From Lachnospiraceae bacterium MD335 (GTDB taxonomy: Bacteria > Bacillota > Clostridia > Lachnospirales > Lachnospiraceae), in assembly GCA_000403335.2 (NCBI GenBank), contig KE159617.1, positions 481,922-545,921 on the forward strand: a DNA stretch of 64,000 nucleotides. Direction: 5' to 3'. Below, piece after piece: positions 1 to 8,152 of this stretch. The translations under genes and the position numbers were made by a program. Each line of letters opens with the position of its first letter. Within the stretch, counting starts at the first letter, position 1. Below the pieces are notes generated by a model that worked only from the letters and a program-made list of their open reading frames with translations, did no database searches and was not told the origin of the DNA.

Positions 1-1391
1 AAATACTTCACCGCATTGTTATAAGAAATACCCTTCACAATCTCTTCAAGGATTTCCATATCCGCCGGGAACTCGCCGTTCTCTACCCAACCGCCAATCA
101 GGTTGCACATAATCCTTCTGAAGTACTCATGTCTTGTATAAGAAAGGAAGCTTCTCGAGTCGGTCAGCATTCCCACAAATCCGGAAAGATTTCCAAGGTT
201 TGCAAGAGAAATCATCTGATCCTCCATACCGGTCTTGTGATCATTGAACCACCACGCGCTGCCCTGCTGGATTTTCGCGCAAGCCGTAGAATCCTGGAAA
301 CAGCCAAGAATGGTGCCAATCGCCTGATTATCGTTCGGATTTAAGCTGTAGATAATCGTCTTAGGCAGTTCGTCCGTTTTGATTAAAGCATTGAGGAAAT
401 CCGCAAGCTCCGCAGACGGCGCATAGTTGTTGATGCAGTCATATCCTGTGTCAGGACCAAGCTGGTCATAGCGCAGTGTGTTGTTGTCGCGCTTGCAGCC
501 ATAGTGAAGCTGCATTACCCAGTTTAATCTGTGATACTGCTTGCCGACAAAGAGCATGAATGCTGTCTTAAACTGCAATTCCTCCTCGCGCGTTACGGCA
601 GCGCCGCTCTTTCTCTTTGCAAAAATTGCCTCGATTTCCTCGTCCGTAGCAGGGTGATACATCACGTACTCCAACGCATGGTCGGAAACAGAGCAGCCCA
701 TTGATGCAAAGAAGTCCAAACGTTTGTTCAGCGCGTCTTTCAAATCCGCAAAGGTATTGATTGCAACGCCGCTTACATCCGCCAGCTTTGCAAGATAGTC
801 AAAGTAGTCCGGCTTTTCAATATTCATCGCCTTGTCAGGACGCCATGCCGGAAGTACCTGCACGTCAAACGTATCATCCTCCGCAATCTGCTTATGATAT
901 TCCAGGGAATCAATCGGGTCGTCCGTCGTACAGATTAAGGTAACATTTGAGCTCTTGATTAATCCGCGTACGCTCATGGAGCTTTCCTGAAGCTTTGCGT
1001 TGCAGAGATTCCAAACCTCCTCTGCGGTGTTTTTGTTGAGTGCGCCAGTGTAACCAAAGTAACGCTGCAGCTCAAGGTGTGTCCAATGATAAAGCGGGTT
1101 GCCGATTGCCTTTCCAACGCACTCAGCCCACTTGAAGAATTTCTCCTTGTCGGACGCGTCGCCTGTCATGTACTTCTCCTCAACGCCGCACGAGCGCATA
1201 AAACGCCACTTATAATGGTCGCCGCCGAGCCATACCTGCGTAATATTATCAAATTTGCGGTCGTTTGCAATCTCTGCCGGATTGATGTGGCAGTGGTAGT
1301 CGAGAATGGGGGTCGTCTCCGCAAATTTGTGGTAAAGGTCAGACGCGGTTTGGGTCTGAAGGATGAAATCCTGATCCATAAAAGCTTTCAT
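1..1391 (-). CDS. uxaC: Glucuronate (uronate) isomerase, 3' end cut by window edge
   Basis: Cytoplasmic isomerase that opens hexuronate degradation, turning D-glucuronate into D-fructuronate and D-galacturonate into D-tagaturonate. The reading frame is open from ATG 1391 to the window edge (about 463 codons), so only the last few residues of the usual 465-470 are missing. The N-terminus (MKAFMDQDFILQ) and the metal-site motif DYHCHINP near residue 30 are typical of the UxaC family. A strong AGGAGG lies just before the ATG. It starts 35 bp after the LacI-type regulator gene on the same strand, so the two are probably one operon; kduI on the other strand fits the same pathway. Confidence 0.95.
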   Translation of the reverse strand, partial: MKAFMDQDFILQTQTASDLYHKFAETTPILDYHCHINPAEIANDRKFDNITQVWLGGDHYKWRFMRSCGVEEKYMTGDASDKEKFFKWAECVGKAIGNPLYHWTHLELQRYFGYTGALNKNTAEEVWNLCNAKLQESSMSVRGLIKSSNVTLICTTDDPIDSLEYHKQIAEDDTFDVQVLPAWRPDKAMNIEKPDYFDYLAKLADVSGVAINTFADLKDALNKRLDFFASMGCSVSDHALEYVMYHPATDEEIEAIFAKRKSGAAVTREEELQFKTAFMLFVGKQYHRLNWVMQLHYGCKRDNNTLRYDQLGPDTGYDCINNYAPSAELADFLNALIKTDELPKTIIYSLNPNDNQAIGTILGCFQDSTACAKIQQGSAWWFNDHKTGMEDQMISLANLGNLSGFVGMLTDSRSFLSYTRHEYFRRIMCNLIGGWVENGEFPADMEILEEIVKGISYNNAVKY

Positions 1392-1426
1392 GTTGTTTCC
1401 TCCTGTTTGTTTTGATTTAAATTTAT

Positions 1427-2431
1427 TTAAAGAGTTGTACCTCTTTTAATCAGTTCGCCTGAAAAAATCACTTTTTGAGGCATTTCACGGTTATCGAGAA
1501 TGCCAATCAGCGTGCTGACAATATGATGGCAGAGCGTTTCCAAACGGTTGTCGACACTGGTCAGCTCCGGATCGCAGCAGGTGCTTAAAATAGAATTGTT
1601 ATATCCGATAATGGACAAATCCTTTGGAATATCCAGCCCCTTTTTGTGCGCGAATTTCGCGGCGCCAATCGCAAGATAATCGTTTGAAGCGATGATTCCC
1701 TGATAATGGATGCTGCGGTCAAGCTCCGCAAGAAAGTCCGCAATTGCCAATAGATTGTAATTCCTTCCGGGAAAATACGGCATATATTCCATGCGCAGGG
1801 GAATCCCTTTTTGTGTCAGTGCACTCTGATAACCCGAGAGTTTCCGCAGTGCGGAGTAGGATTTGGAATTGTAGAGATAAAGAATGTCCTCTACACCAGT
1901 TTCCAATAGGTACGTAGTTGCCTGCATGGTTGCCTTAAAGTCGTCGCACATGCCGCAGTAGACGTTCTCGCAGTCAAAATCCGCATTGAGCAACAGCACG
2001 GGGATTTCCTTCGCCGCCTCGCGGATATAGTCGTTATCGCTGTCCTGTCCGGACACGAAATGAGAGCCGACAAGAATAACACTGTCCACCTTTTTGTTCA
2101 CCAAAAGGTTCAGGTATTTCTGCTTGTCGGAAAGCTCGTAGCCCGTGCAGCAAAGGATACAGTTGTAGTTGTTTGCCCGAAGCTCCTGCTCCACATGGTA
2201 TACGGCATTTGCAAGATACAGATCGGAAGAATCGGCACACAGAATGCCGATGGTATTCATCGAGTTTAAGCCAAGTCCTCTTGCGAACGCGTTCGGTGTG
2301 TAATCACATGCCTCAATAACGGCAAGGACCTTTTGGCGCGTCTGTGCGCTGACATTGTCCGAGCCATTCAACACGCGCGACACGGTCGCAATCGATACGC
2401 CGGCTTTCTCGGAAACATCGTATATGGTCAT
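1427..2431 (-). CDS. LacI/GalR family transcriptional regulator, probably of hexuronate genes
   Basis: 334-residue repressor with an N-terminal LacI helix-turn-helix (MTIYDVSEKAGVSIATVSRV, residues 1-20) and a periplasmic-binding-protein-like sensor domain (residues 60-330). I chose ATG 2431 because an AGGAGG sits 10 bases upstream and the domain begins there; the open frame continues to 2719 but that extension is not protein-like. It lies just ahead of uxaC on the same strand. Two operator-like palindromes lie in its upstream region (2491 and 2627), so autoregulation and control of the divergent genes are likely. That the effector is a uronate or its catabolite is inferred from neighbours only. 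Confidence 0.9.
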   Translation of the reverse strand: MTIYDVSEKAGVSIATVSRVLNGSDNVSAQTRQKVLAVIEACDYTPNAFARGLGLNSMNTIGILCADSSDLYLANAVYHVEQELRANNYNCILCCTGYELSDKQKYLNLLVNKKVDSVILVGSHFVSGQDSDNDYIREAAKEIPVLLLNADFDCENVYCGMCDDFKATMQATTYLLETGVEDILYLYNSKSYSALRKLSGYQSALTQKGIPLRMEYMPYFPGRNYNLLAIADFLAELDRSIHYQGIIASNDYLAIGAAKFAHKKGLDIPKDLSIIGYNNSILSTCCDPELTSVDNRLETLCHHIVSTLIGILDNREMPQKVIFSGELIKRGTTL

Positions 2432-2490
2432 AAGTCTGTTCCTCCTGACAGGCGTATGAGCGCGCTGCATATAGTCGTATGAAAAAACAG

Positions 2491-2504
2491 TGTAAGCGCT
2501 ATCA
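2491..2504. promoter_or_regulatory. cre-like / LacI-family operator 1
   Basis: TGTAAGCGCTATCA fits the catabolite-response pattern (TGNAANCGNTNNCA) with the central CG typical of LacI/CcpA sites. It lies 60 bp upstream of the regulator start codon, between the divergent genes. It may bind CcpA or the local LacI protein; sequence alone does not decide. Confidence 0.55.
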
Positions 2505-2626
2505 TAACAGCCCGCAATGATGCAGGTATCGCATGATGTAAGTTTACTATGAAAATATATGAAAATCAAGTGGAAATATTGACTATTTGCAAAGAATGAA
2601 GTAAAATAATAAAAGTGTAAGCGGTG

Positions 2627-2640
2627 TGTAAGCGCTTTCA
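2627..2640. promoter_or_regulatory. cre-like / LacI-family operator 2
   Basis: TGTAAGCGCTTTCA differs by one base from the copy at 2491 and matches the catabolite-response consensus closely. It is preceded directly by a degenerate half copy (TGTAAGCGG at 2616). The spacing of 136 bp between the two good sites would allow looping by a tetrameric LacI-type repressor, but this is inference. Confidence 0.55.
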
Positions 2641-2690
2641 TGGATACTGCGTTTTCGGAATTGTGTACCTGCTCTGAAAATGAGTATATA

Positions 2691-2755
2691 TGCATTGCAG
2701 GCTGCATTGCAGGCTGCATGCAAATAAGTCAAATGGTTTTAAGCAGCCATTTGAC
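2691..2755. repeat. 12-bp tandem repeat followed by a perfect hairpin
   Basis: TGCATTGCAGGC occurs twice in exact tandem (2691-2702, 2703-2714), followed by a partial third copy TGCATGCA. Then GTCAAATGG (2728-2736) pairs perfectly with CCATTTGAC (2747-2755). There is no T-run, so this is not a clear terminator; it may lie in the 5' leader of the gene at 2791. The rest of the 2432-2790 gap holds the two operator-like sites and AT-rich DNA. Confidence 0.6.
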
Positions 2756-2790
2756 TCGTTGCTCGCGGGAATAAAGAGGTGCGTTCAGAG

Positions 2791-3183
2791 ATGATATATC
2801 AGATAGTCATATTCTATATTCCGATGCTGTTCCTTTTTATATTTGTCGGTTATATGATTTATAAAAGGAGTCAATATAGGAATAAAGCGAATGCAGGGGC
2901 ATTTTTCTTTGAGGATAACAATCTCGTTTTAAATACGGGGATACCCTATGCTGTTGCGTTTGATCAGATCGACCGGGTGGAATTACATTACAATTCATGG
3001 GAGCTGGAGCATCAGCTTTCATATAGCTTAAGTGTAAAGGTATTCCAAAAAAACGGGAAGTCAAAGCTGGTATTTTATAAAGGCTATAGAACAGCTAAGC
3101 TTGCACTGCCTTCTGATATGGAAGCAGCTTTGAAAGAAAAAGGGCTTCACTGTATCATGGTTGACAGTAACAAAAAACGTTGA
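2791..3183 (+). CDS. Small membrane protein of unknown function
   Basis: 130 residues with one strong N-terminal transmembrane segment (roughly residues 4-24, ending in YKRSQYRNK, positive-inside rule satisfied), followed by a soluble domain of alternating beta-type residues reminiscent of bacterial PH-like membrane-associated domains; that resemblance is only a suggestion. ATG 2791 is preferred over the in-frame GTG 2779 because AAAGAGGTG (2772-2780) is then at normal ribosome-binding distance. No family recognised. It stands alone between the uronate regulator and kduI with about 100 bp on the kduI side. Confidence 0.7.
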   Translation: MIYQIVIFYIPMLFLFIFVGYMIYKRSQYRNKANAGAFFFEDNNLVLNTGIPYAVAFDQIDRVELHYNSWELEHQLSYSLSVKVFQKNGKSKLVFYKGYRTAKLALPSDMEAALKEKGLHCIMVDSNKKR

Positions 3184-3280
3184 CTTTTGGCTGATAAATC
3201 GGGTGATGTCAATATAGGGAACAATTTTCCCAAAAAGAAGTATAACTATAAAAAGTAAAAGTAAAGGAAGGTAAAAAACT

Positions 3281-4141
3281 ATGGAACTTCGTACTGCTGC
3301 ATCTCCAAAGGATGTAAAAAATTACACGACACAGCGATTAAGAGAAGAATTTTTGATTGACGATTTATTCAAGGCTGACGAGATTAAGCTTGTCTACAGC
3401 CATATCGACCGCATTATCACCGGATCGGCAGTGCCTGTAAAGCCGTTGAAGCTTACGGCAGGCGACGAGCTGCGCGCAGAGTATTTCTGCCAAAGACGTG
3501 AGCTTGGCGTAATTAACATCGGTCCCGCCGGAACCATTACAATCGACGGCAAAAAGTACGAGGTTGGTCACAAAGAGGGCATGTATATCGGAATGGGTTC
3601 TAAGGAAATCGTGTTTGAATCGGTTGACCCGGGGAACCCTGCAAGATTTTATTTAAACAGCGCACCCGCACACAAGGAGTACCCGACAAAGCTGATTAAG
3701 CCGCAGGGCGACGCTTCGGAGGACGTAGTGATTATCAAGGAAGAGAACAAGGTGGAACTTGGCTGTTTGGAGGACGCAAACCACAGGGTTATCAACAAGT
3801 ATATCCTTCCGGGACAAGTGGAAAGCTGTCAGCTTGTTATGGGAATGACGGCGCTCAAGCCGGGCAGTGTATGGAACACCATGCCGTGCCACACACATGA
3901 CAGACGTATGGAGGTTTATCTTTATTTTGATATGCCCGAGGATGCGTTTGTGATGCATTATATGGGCGAGCCGACAGAGACAAGACATATCGTAATGCGC
4001 AATGAGCAGGCAGTGATTTCTCCGAGCTGGTCCATTCATTCGGGCAGCGGCAGCCGCGCGTATACCTTTATTTGGGGCATGGTAGGCGAAAACCAGGATT
4101 TTGACGATATGGACGGCGTTGCGATGCAGGATTTGATGTAG
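3281..4141 (+). CDS. kduI: 4-deoxy-L-threo-5-hexosulose-uronate ketol-isomerase
   Basis: Isomerase of unsaturated uronate breakdown: converts 5-keto-4-deoxyuronate, from pectin or glycosaminoglycan lyase products, to 2,5-diketo-3-deoxygluconate. 286 residues, near the usual 276-280. The N-terminus ([17 protein letters not shown]) and the cupin metal motif [14 protein letters not shown] (about residues 204-217) with a later WSIHSGSG are KduI hallmarks. Ribosome-binding site AAGGAAGG lies before ATG 3281. It sits beside uxaC and a LacI-type regulator, together pointing to use of uronates from pectin or host glycans; no kduD is visible here. Confidence 0.96.
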   Translation: MELRTAASPKDVKNYTTQRLREEFLIDDLFKADEIKLVYSHIDRIITGSAVPVKPLKLTAGDELRAEYFCQRRELGVINIGPAGTITIDGKKYEVGHKEGMYIGMGSKEIVFESVDPGNPARFYLNSAPAHKEYPTKLIKPQGDASEDVVIIKEENKVELGCLEDANHRVINKYILPGQVESCQLVMGMTALKPGSVWNTMPCHTHDRRMEVYLYFDMPEDAFVMHYMGEPTETRHIVMRNEQAVISPSWSIHSGSGSRAYTFIWGMVGENQDFDDMDGVAMQDLM

Positions 4142-4170
4142 ACACGGAAAAGTTAAGGAATAAAGGCACG

Positions 4171-4213
4171 GAAAGCACTTGCGGACGGACACAAAGCAGC
4201 CGCAGGTGCTTTC
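4171..4213 (+). terminator. Hairpin behind kduI, probable terminator
   Basis: GAAAGCACTTGCGG (4171-4184) pairs with CCGCAGGTGCTTTC (4200-4213), a 14-bp stem with one G-U pair. The following T-run is weak (TTTC then CACTTTA), so termination strength is uncertain. Confidence 0.6.
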
Positions 4214-4336
4214 TCACTTTATAGGAAATTACGTCCTATAAAGTGAAAACCCCTCCGGGGGATGCGCACTCCGCGCTAAGGAATATGGTTGCTAAAGCAA
4301 CCGCGCTCCGGCGCGAGAGTCCGGCGAGCCGGATTC
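4214..4336. repeat. Cluster of five consecutive hairpins (intergenic palindromic element)
   Basis: TCACTTTATAGGA (4214-4226) is perfectly inverted at 4234-4246. It is followed at once by CCCCTCCGGGGG (4250-4261), GGTTGCTAAAGCAACC (4287-4302), GCGCTCCGGCGC and TCCGGCGAGCCGGA. A stack of GC-rich palindromes like this does not code and is more than a terminator. Similar clusters occur at 23008, 41199, 46968 and 48973 in this window. Confidence 0.65.
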
Positions 4337-4363
4337 TTTTTAGTTTTATAGGAGACGATGCTG

Positions 4364-4627
4364 ATGAAAAAAAGGGAACGCATAGCGCAAATTAAGCTCT
4401 CAGACGCACAAAAAGAGAAGCTAAATGCCGAAATTAAGGCGTTTTATCTTGACGAGCGGGGCGAGGAAATCGGAATGATTGAGCAGATGCAGCTTTTGGA
4501 GCTGTTCGAGCACAAACTGGCGCCGATTGTCTACAACAGGGCGCTGGACGATGCCAAACGGTGGTTTGCGCAGATGATGGATAATTTGGATTCGGATTAT
4601 TATACGTTGTATAAAAATGAAGCGTGA
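4364..4627 (+). CDS. DUF2164-like small protein
   Basis: 87 residues, highly charged and helical, resembling DUF2164: KLSDAQKEKL start, a central IGMIEQMQLLELFEHKLAPIVYN block, and a tail RWFAQMMDNLDSDYYTLYK. Function of the family is unknown. ATG 4364 is preferred over ATG 4358 because AGGAG (4350-4354) is then nine bases away instead of three. It is monocistronic, between the palindrome cluster and a strong terminator at 4666. Confidence 0.75.
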   Translation: MKKRERIAQIKLSDAQKEKLNAEIKAFYLDERGEEIGMIEQMQLLELFEHKLAPIVYNRALDDAKRWFAQMMDNLDSDYYTLYKNEA

Positions 4628-4665
4628 TGTTGCTGGAACGCAAGTGAATAGTAACAGACGGATAG

Positions 4666-4690
4666 GACACCGGACAGCACGGTGTCTTTT
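4666..4690 (+). terminator. Rho-independent terminator
   Basis: GACACCG (4666-4672) pairs with CGGTGTC (4680-4686), followed by TTTT. It closes the DUF2164 gene and separates it from the glycogen genes. Confidence 0.8.
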
Positions 4691-4721
4691 CATTTATATC
4701 AATTTAAAATTACATAAATTG

Positions 4722-4750
4722 TTGCAAAAATTTGAAAAATAGTGTAAAAT
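4722..4750 (+). promoter_or_regulatory. Sigma-A type promoter of the debranching enzyme gene
   Basis: TTGCAA (4722-4727), 17-bp spacer, TAAAAT (4745-4750), about 65 bp before the glgX start codon. The spacing is ideal. Confidence 0.65.
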
Positions 4751-4816
4751 TATGTCATAAGGGTTAATATGTCACTGTATTTGGATATACTGATATGGAG
4801 AGAGGGGGAGGACAGA

Positions 4817-6928
4817 ATGAATGAAACGCATGTAATGATGAATAAAAGATATTATGAACCCACAGATATTATAAACGGATTTGAGGTAAGACCGGGAAAG
4901 TTTTTGAGAAACGGTGCGACCTGTGTGCAGGGGGGAATTAATTTTACGATTCACTCAAATGGCGCAACGTCATGTACATTATGTCTTTTTCACAGAAATG
5001 AGGAGGAACCGTACGCAGTGATACCGTTCCCCGAATCGTACTGTCTCGGGAACACATATTCAATGGTAGTGTTCGGGTTAGACCCGAAAGACCTTGAATA
5101 CGCCTACCAGTTTGACGGTGAGTACGATGTTAAAAAGGGACTGTTGTTTGACAAGTCCAATTATATTTTGGACCCGTATGCAAAAGCGGTAGCAGGACAG
5201 GGCATATGGGGCGATAGAAAAGATGCAGATAAGCGCGTTTATAAGGCACGTGTGGTTGACAGCGGATATGACTGGGGCAACTTCAAAAACACATGCCTTG
5301 AGCCCAAGGACATGATTATCTACGAAATGCATGTGCGTGGTTTTACGAACGACGAGTCGTCAGGCGTCAAACACAGAGGAACGTTTGAGGGTATACGGGA
5401 AAAAATTCCATACCTGCTTGAGCTTGGGGTCAACGCCGTGGAGCTGATGCCGATTTTTGAGTTTGACGAGCTGGAGGACGTGCGTGAAATTGACGGTGAG
5501 AAGCTCTTAAACTATTGGGGCTATAATACGGTCTGCTTTTTTGCGCCGAACACGGCATATGCGTCAAAGCATGAATATAATAAAGAGGGAAACGAGCTTC
5601 GGGAGTTGATTCATGAGCTGAACAGAAACGGCATCGAAGTAATCCTTGACGTAGTATTTAACCATACGGCGGAAGGAAATGAGATGGGACCCTGCTTCTC
5701 GTTTAAGGGAATTGACAATAATATTTACTATATGCTGACACCTGACGGGAAATATTATAACTTCAGCGGCTGCGGAAATGTTTTAAACTGTAATCATCCC
5801 ATTGTGCAGCAGTTTATTATGGAATGCCTGCGTTACTGGGTGGTATCGTACAGGGTTGACGGGTTCCGTTTTGACCTTGCGTCCATTCTCGGGCGAAACG
5901 AGGACGGCTCGCCGATGAGCAAGCCGCCGCTTCTGCAGAGCCTTGCGTTTGATCCGGTGCTTGGAAAGGTGAAATTGATTGCGGAGGCATGGGATGCGGG
6001 CGGACTGTATCAGGTCGGCAGTTTTCCGTCGTGGAACCGCTGGGCTGAGTGGAACGGCAGATACCGCGATGACATGCGCTGCTTCTTAAAGGGCGATTAC
6101 GGCATGGCACAGGCGGCAATCAACCGCATTACGGGTTCCCTTGATTTATACGGAAAGGAAAACCGCGGAGAGAACGCCACGGTAAATTTCATCAACTGTC
6201 ATGACGGTTTCACGCTCTATGACATGTATGCATATAATAATAAACATAATGAGAAAAACGGCTGGAACAATACGGACGGTGCAAATGATAACAACAGCTG
6301 GAACTGCGGCGTGGAGGGGGAAACGAACGATCCCGAAGTGCTTGCGCTGCGCAACAGGCTGCGCAAAAACGCCTTTGCGATTTTGATGTGCAGCAGAGGA
6401 TCGGCAATGTTCCTTGCAGGCGACGAGTTCTGCAATACGCAGTTTGGCAATAATAATGCGTATTGTCAGGACAATATTATTTCTTGGCTTGACTGGAACC
6501 GGAAAGAAGAGTACGACGAAATGTTTGAATTCTGTAAATTTATGATTCATCTTCGCCGTGCGCATCCGATTTTGCGTGGAAGATCAGGTCCCAGCGGCTG
6601 CGGTTTCCCGGAAGTGTCCATTCATAATAAGACTGCATGGAACAGTCAGTGCGATCCCGACACGCGCACGATTGGCATTATGTTTGCCGGACGTACCGAG
6701 GGAAACATTGAGGATGATATTATTTATATTGGTGTGAACGCGTTTTGGGAAAGCGAGGAGGTGCAGCTTCCGAAGCTTCCGTTAGGAAGAAAATGGCGTA
6801 TTCTTGTAAACACGGAGTTTACACATACAAAGAATGTGGATTATCATGCGCTTACAAACTTTACGGCGGCGGATACGGTCAGGATGTGTCCGAGGTCGGT
6901 AATTGCGGCAATTGTCGTAAAGCGATAG
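4817..6928 (+). CDS. glgX: Glycogen debranching enzyme (isoamylase type, GH13)
   Basis: Hydrolyses alpha-1,6 branches of glycogen or limit dextrins in the cytoplasm. 703 residues: N-terminal CBM48-like domain, then a GH13 barrel. Catalytic positions visible: nucleophile Asp in VDGFRFDLAS (about residue 353), acid/base Glu in LIAEAWDAGG (about 390) and the HD pair in FINCHDGFTLYD (about 463). ATG 4817 follows AGGGGGAGG directly, so the longer frame from 4769 is rejected. It is followed by a terminator, then a LacI regulator and glycogen phosphorylase, which together give complete glycogen breakdown. It is closer to GlgX than to secreted pullulanase, as no signal peptide is present. Confidence 0.93.
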   Translation: MNETHVMMNKRYYEPTDIINGFEVRPGKFLRNGATCVQGGINFTIHSNGATSCTLCLFHRNEEEPYAVIPFPESYCLGNTYSMVVFGLDPKDLEYAYQFDGEYDVKKGLLFDKSNYILDPYAKAVAGQGIWGDRKDADKRVYKARVVDSGYDWGNFKNTCLEPKDMIIYEMHVRGFTNDESSGVKHRGTFEGIREKIPYLLELGVNAVELMPIFEFDELEDVREIDGEKLLNYWGYNTVCFFAPNTAYASKHEYNKEGNELRELIHELNRNGIEVILDVVFNHTAEGNEMGPCFSFKGIDNNIYYMLTPDGKYYNFSGCGNVLNCNHPIVQQFIMECLRYWVVSYRVDGFRFDLASILGRNEDGSPMSKPPLLQSLAFDPVLGKVKLIAEAWDAGGLYQVGSFPSWNRWAEWNGRYRDDMRCFLKGDYGMAQAAINRITGSLDLYGKENRGENATVNFINCHDGFTLYDMYAYNNKHNEKNGWNNTDGANDNNSWNCGVEGETNDPEVLALRNRLRKNAFAILMCSRGSAMFLAGDEFCNTQFGNNNAYCQDNIISWLDWNRKEEYDEMFEFCKFMIHLRRAHPILRGRSGPSGCGFPEVSIHNKTAWNSQCDPDTRTIGIMFAGRTEGNIEDDIIYIGVNAFWESEEVQLPKLPLGRKWRILVNTEFTHTKNVDYHALTNFTAADTVRMCPRSVIAAIVVKR

Positions 6929-6962
6929 CAGATAACGAACCGGAAAAATTTCCTATAAATTT

Positions 6963-6995
6963 AAAAATAACGGTAGACAAACCGTTATTTTTATT
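6963..6995 (+). terminator. Rho-independent terminator after glgX
   Basis: AAATAACGGT (6965-6974) pairs with ACCGTTATTT (6981-6990), followed by a T-rich tail. It separates glgX from the regulator gene. Confidence 0.85.
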
Positions 6996-7002
6996 GTAAC
7001 AT

Positions 7003-7033
7003 ATAGAAAACGTTTTCTGAAAACGTTTTCTAT
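7003..7033. promoter_or_regulatory. Double LacI-family operator
   Basis: AGAAAACGTTTTCT (7005-7018) is a perfect 14-bp palindrome, directly followed by GAAAACGTTTTC (7019-7030). The whole block is itself nearly palindromic. The central ACGT/CG core and location 56 bp before a LacI-type gene make autoregulation likely, with glycogen phosphorylase behind it in the same unit. Confidence 0.75.
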
Positions 7034-7088
7034 AAATGCAAGGCAGAACAAAATATTAACACCGTAAAAACAGGAGGCAGAGGATTAC

Positions 7089-8090
7089 GTGGTTTCAATA
7101 AGAGATGTGGCAAAAGAGGCAGGCGTTGCCATTTCCACGGTTTCAAAGGTGCTCAACAATTATCCGAATGTGCGGGATGAGACAAAGGCGCGGGTTAACA
7201 GGGCGATAGAACATTTGGGTTTTGTGCCGAATTCCATTGCATCGGCGCTTTCCTCGAAACGTTCGGGCCGTGTGGCGCTGGTGCTTGACGTGGACAGAAA
7301 TGCGCAGGCGGTAGATGAGATCCCGATGCAGTATATGATTGGCGCAATCAGTCGTGCCAAGGAGCTTGGTATGGATATTATCACGGTGTTTACTGCAATG
7401 CTTGGAGAGATGGACACTGAGGAGATGACGCGCTATTTTCAGTCGCAGAGTGTTGAGGGACTGATTGTCTGCGGTCTTTCCGAGGAGGATGAGGCGCTTG
7501 GGCGTCTGATAAAAAGCGGTAAATTTAAATCCGTTTTAATCAATGCGCCCGATGTTGATGAGAACACGTCAAGTATTCATATCAATAACCGCAGGGCACA
7601 ATATGAGGTCGCAAAAAAGTTTCTGATGGAAAGCACCGCATTTTGCAGGGAAAAAAGGATATTATATATATCAGGGAAAAAAGAGGGATATGTTTCATGC
7701 GAGCGTCTGAAGGGAATGCAGGAGCTTGCAGAGGAACTTTCCCTGACGCTTTTGGTGCGCATGGGACATTTTAGTGAATTGGAGGCAAGGAAGCTTACGA
7801 TGCAGTATGCGGCATATAAGGATGCAATTATCTGCGCATCGGATTTAATGGCGATTGGAGCAATGAAAGCGTTGATTGATATGGACATTTACCGTCCGGT
7901 ATGCGGTTTTGACGGCATCAACCTGATGGGATACGCGGGTAAGCAGATGCACACGGTCGGACAGGATTTCAAAAAAACCGCGGCGTGTGCCGTCGAGGAA
8001 GCCGCAAGGCTGATTGGCGGAGAAACGGGACGCGAGATTGTACTTGCGCACAAGCTGATGCGGATTAAATATTTGGATGTTATTTCATAG
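7089..8090 (+). CDS. LacI family transcriptional regulator of glycogen/maltodextrin genes
   Basis: 333 residues. N-terminal LacI helix-turn-helix (SIRDVAKEAGVAISTVSKVL, residues 3-22), hinge near residue 50, then a sugar-binding-like domain. GTG start at 7089 with ACAGGAGGCAG upstream. The double palindrome at 7003-7033 is its likely operator. It lies between glgX and glgP, so glucan catabolism is the probable target; operators with the same GAAAACGTTT core precede the importer gene at 11940, suggesting a shared regulon. The effector cannot be told from sequence. Confidence 0.9.
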   Translation: MVSIRDVAKEAGVAISTVSKVLNNYPNVRDETKARVNRAIEHLGFVPNSIASALSSKRSGRVALVLDVDRNAQAVDEIPMQYMIGAISRAKELGMDIITVFTAMLGEMDTEEMTRYFQSQSVEGLIVCGLSEEDEALGRLIKSGKFKSVLINAPDVDENTSSIHINNRRAQYEVAKKFLMESTAFCREKRILYISGKKEGYVSCERLKGMQELAEELSLTLLVRMGHFSELEARKLTMQYAAYKDAIICASDLMAIGAMKALIDMDIYRPVCGFDGINLMGYAGKQMHTVGQDFKKTAACAVEEAARLIGGETGREIVLAHKLMRIKYLDVIS

Positions 8091-8152
8091 CATATAAAGA
8101 ATGATAAAATTAAAAACCAATTAAATTTCTTATAAAGAAAAGGAGTAAAACA

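Noticed and set aside
1427..2719. LacI-type frame extended to 430 residues
   Set aside because: The first 96 residues run through operators and lack protein character; ATG 2431 has a perfect ribosome-binding site and begins the DNA-binding domain.
4214..4336. Palindrome stack as a plain terminator
   Set aside because: Five stems with no T-run at the end, and a hairpin for kduI already lies in front.
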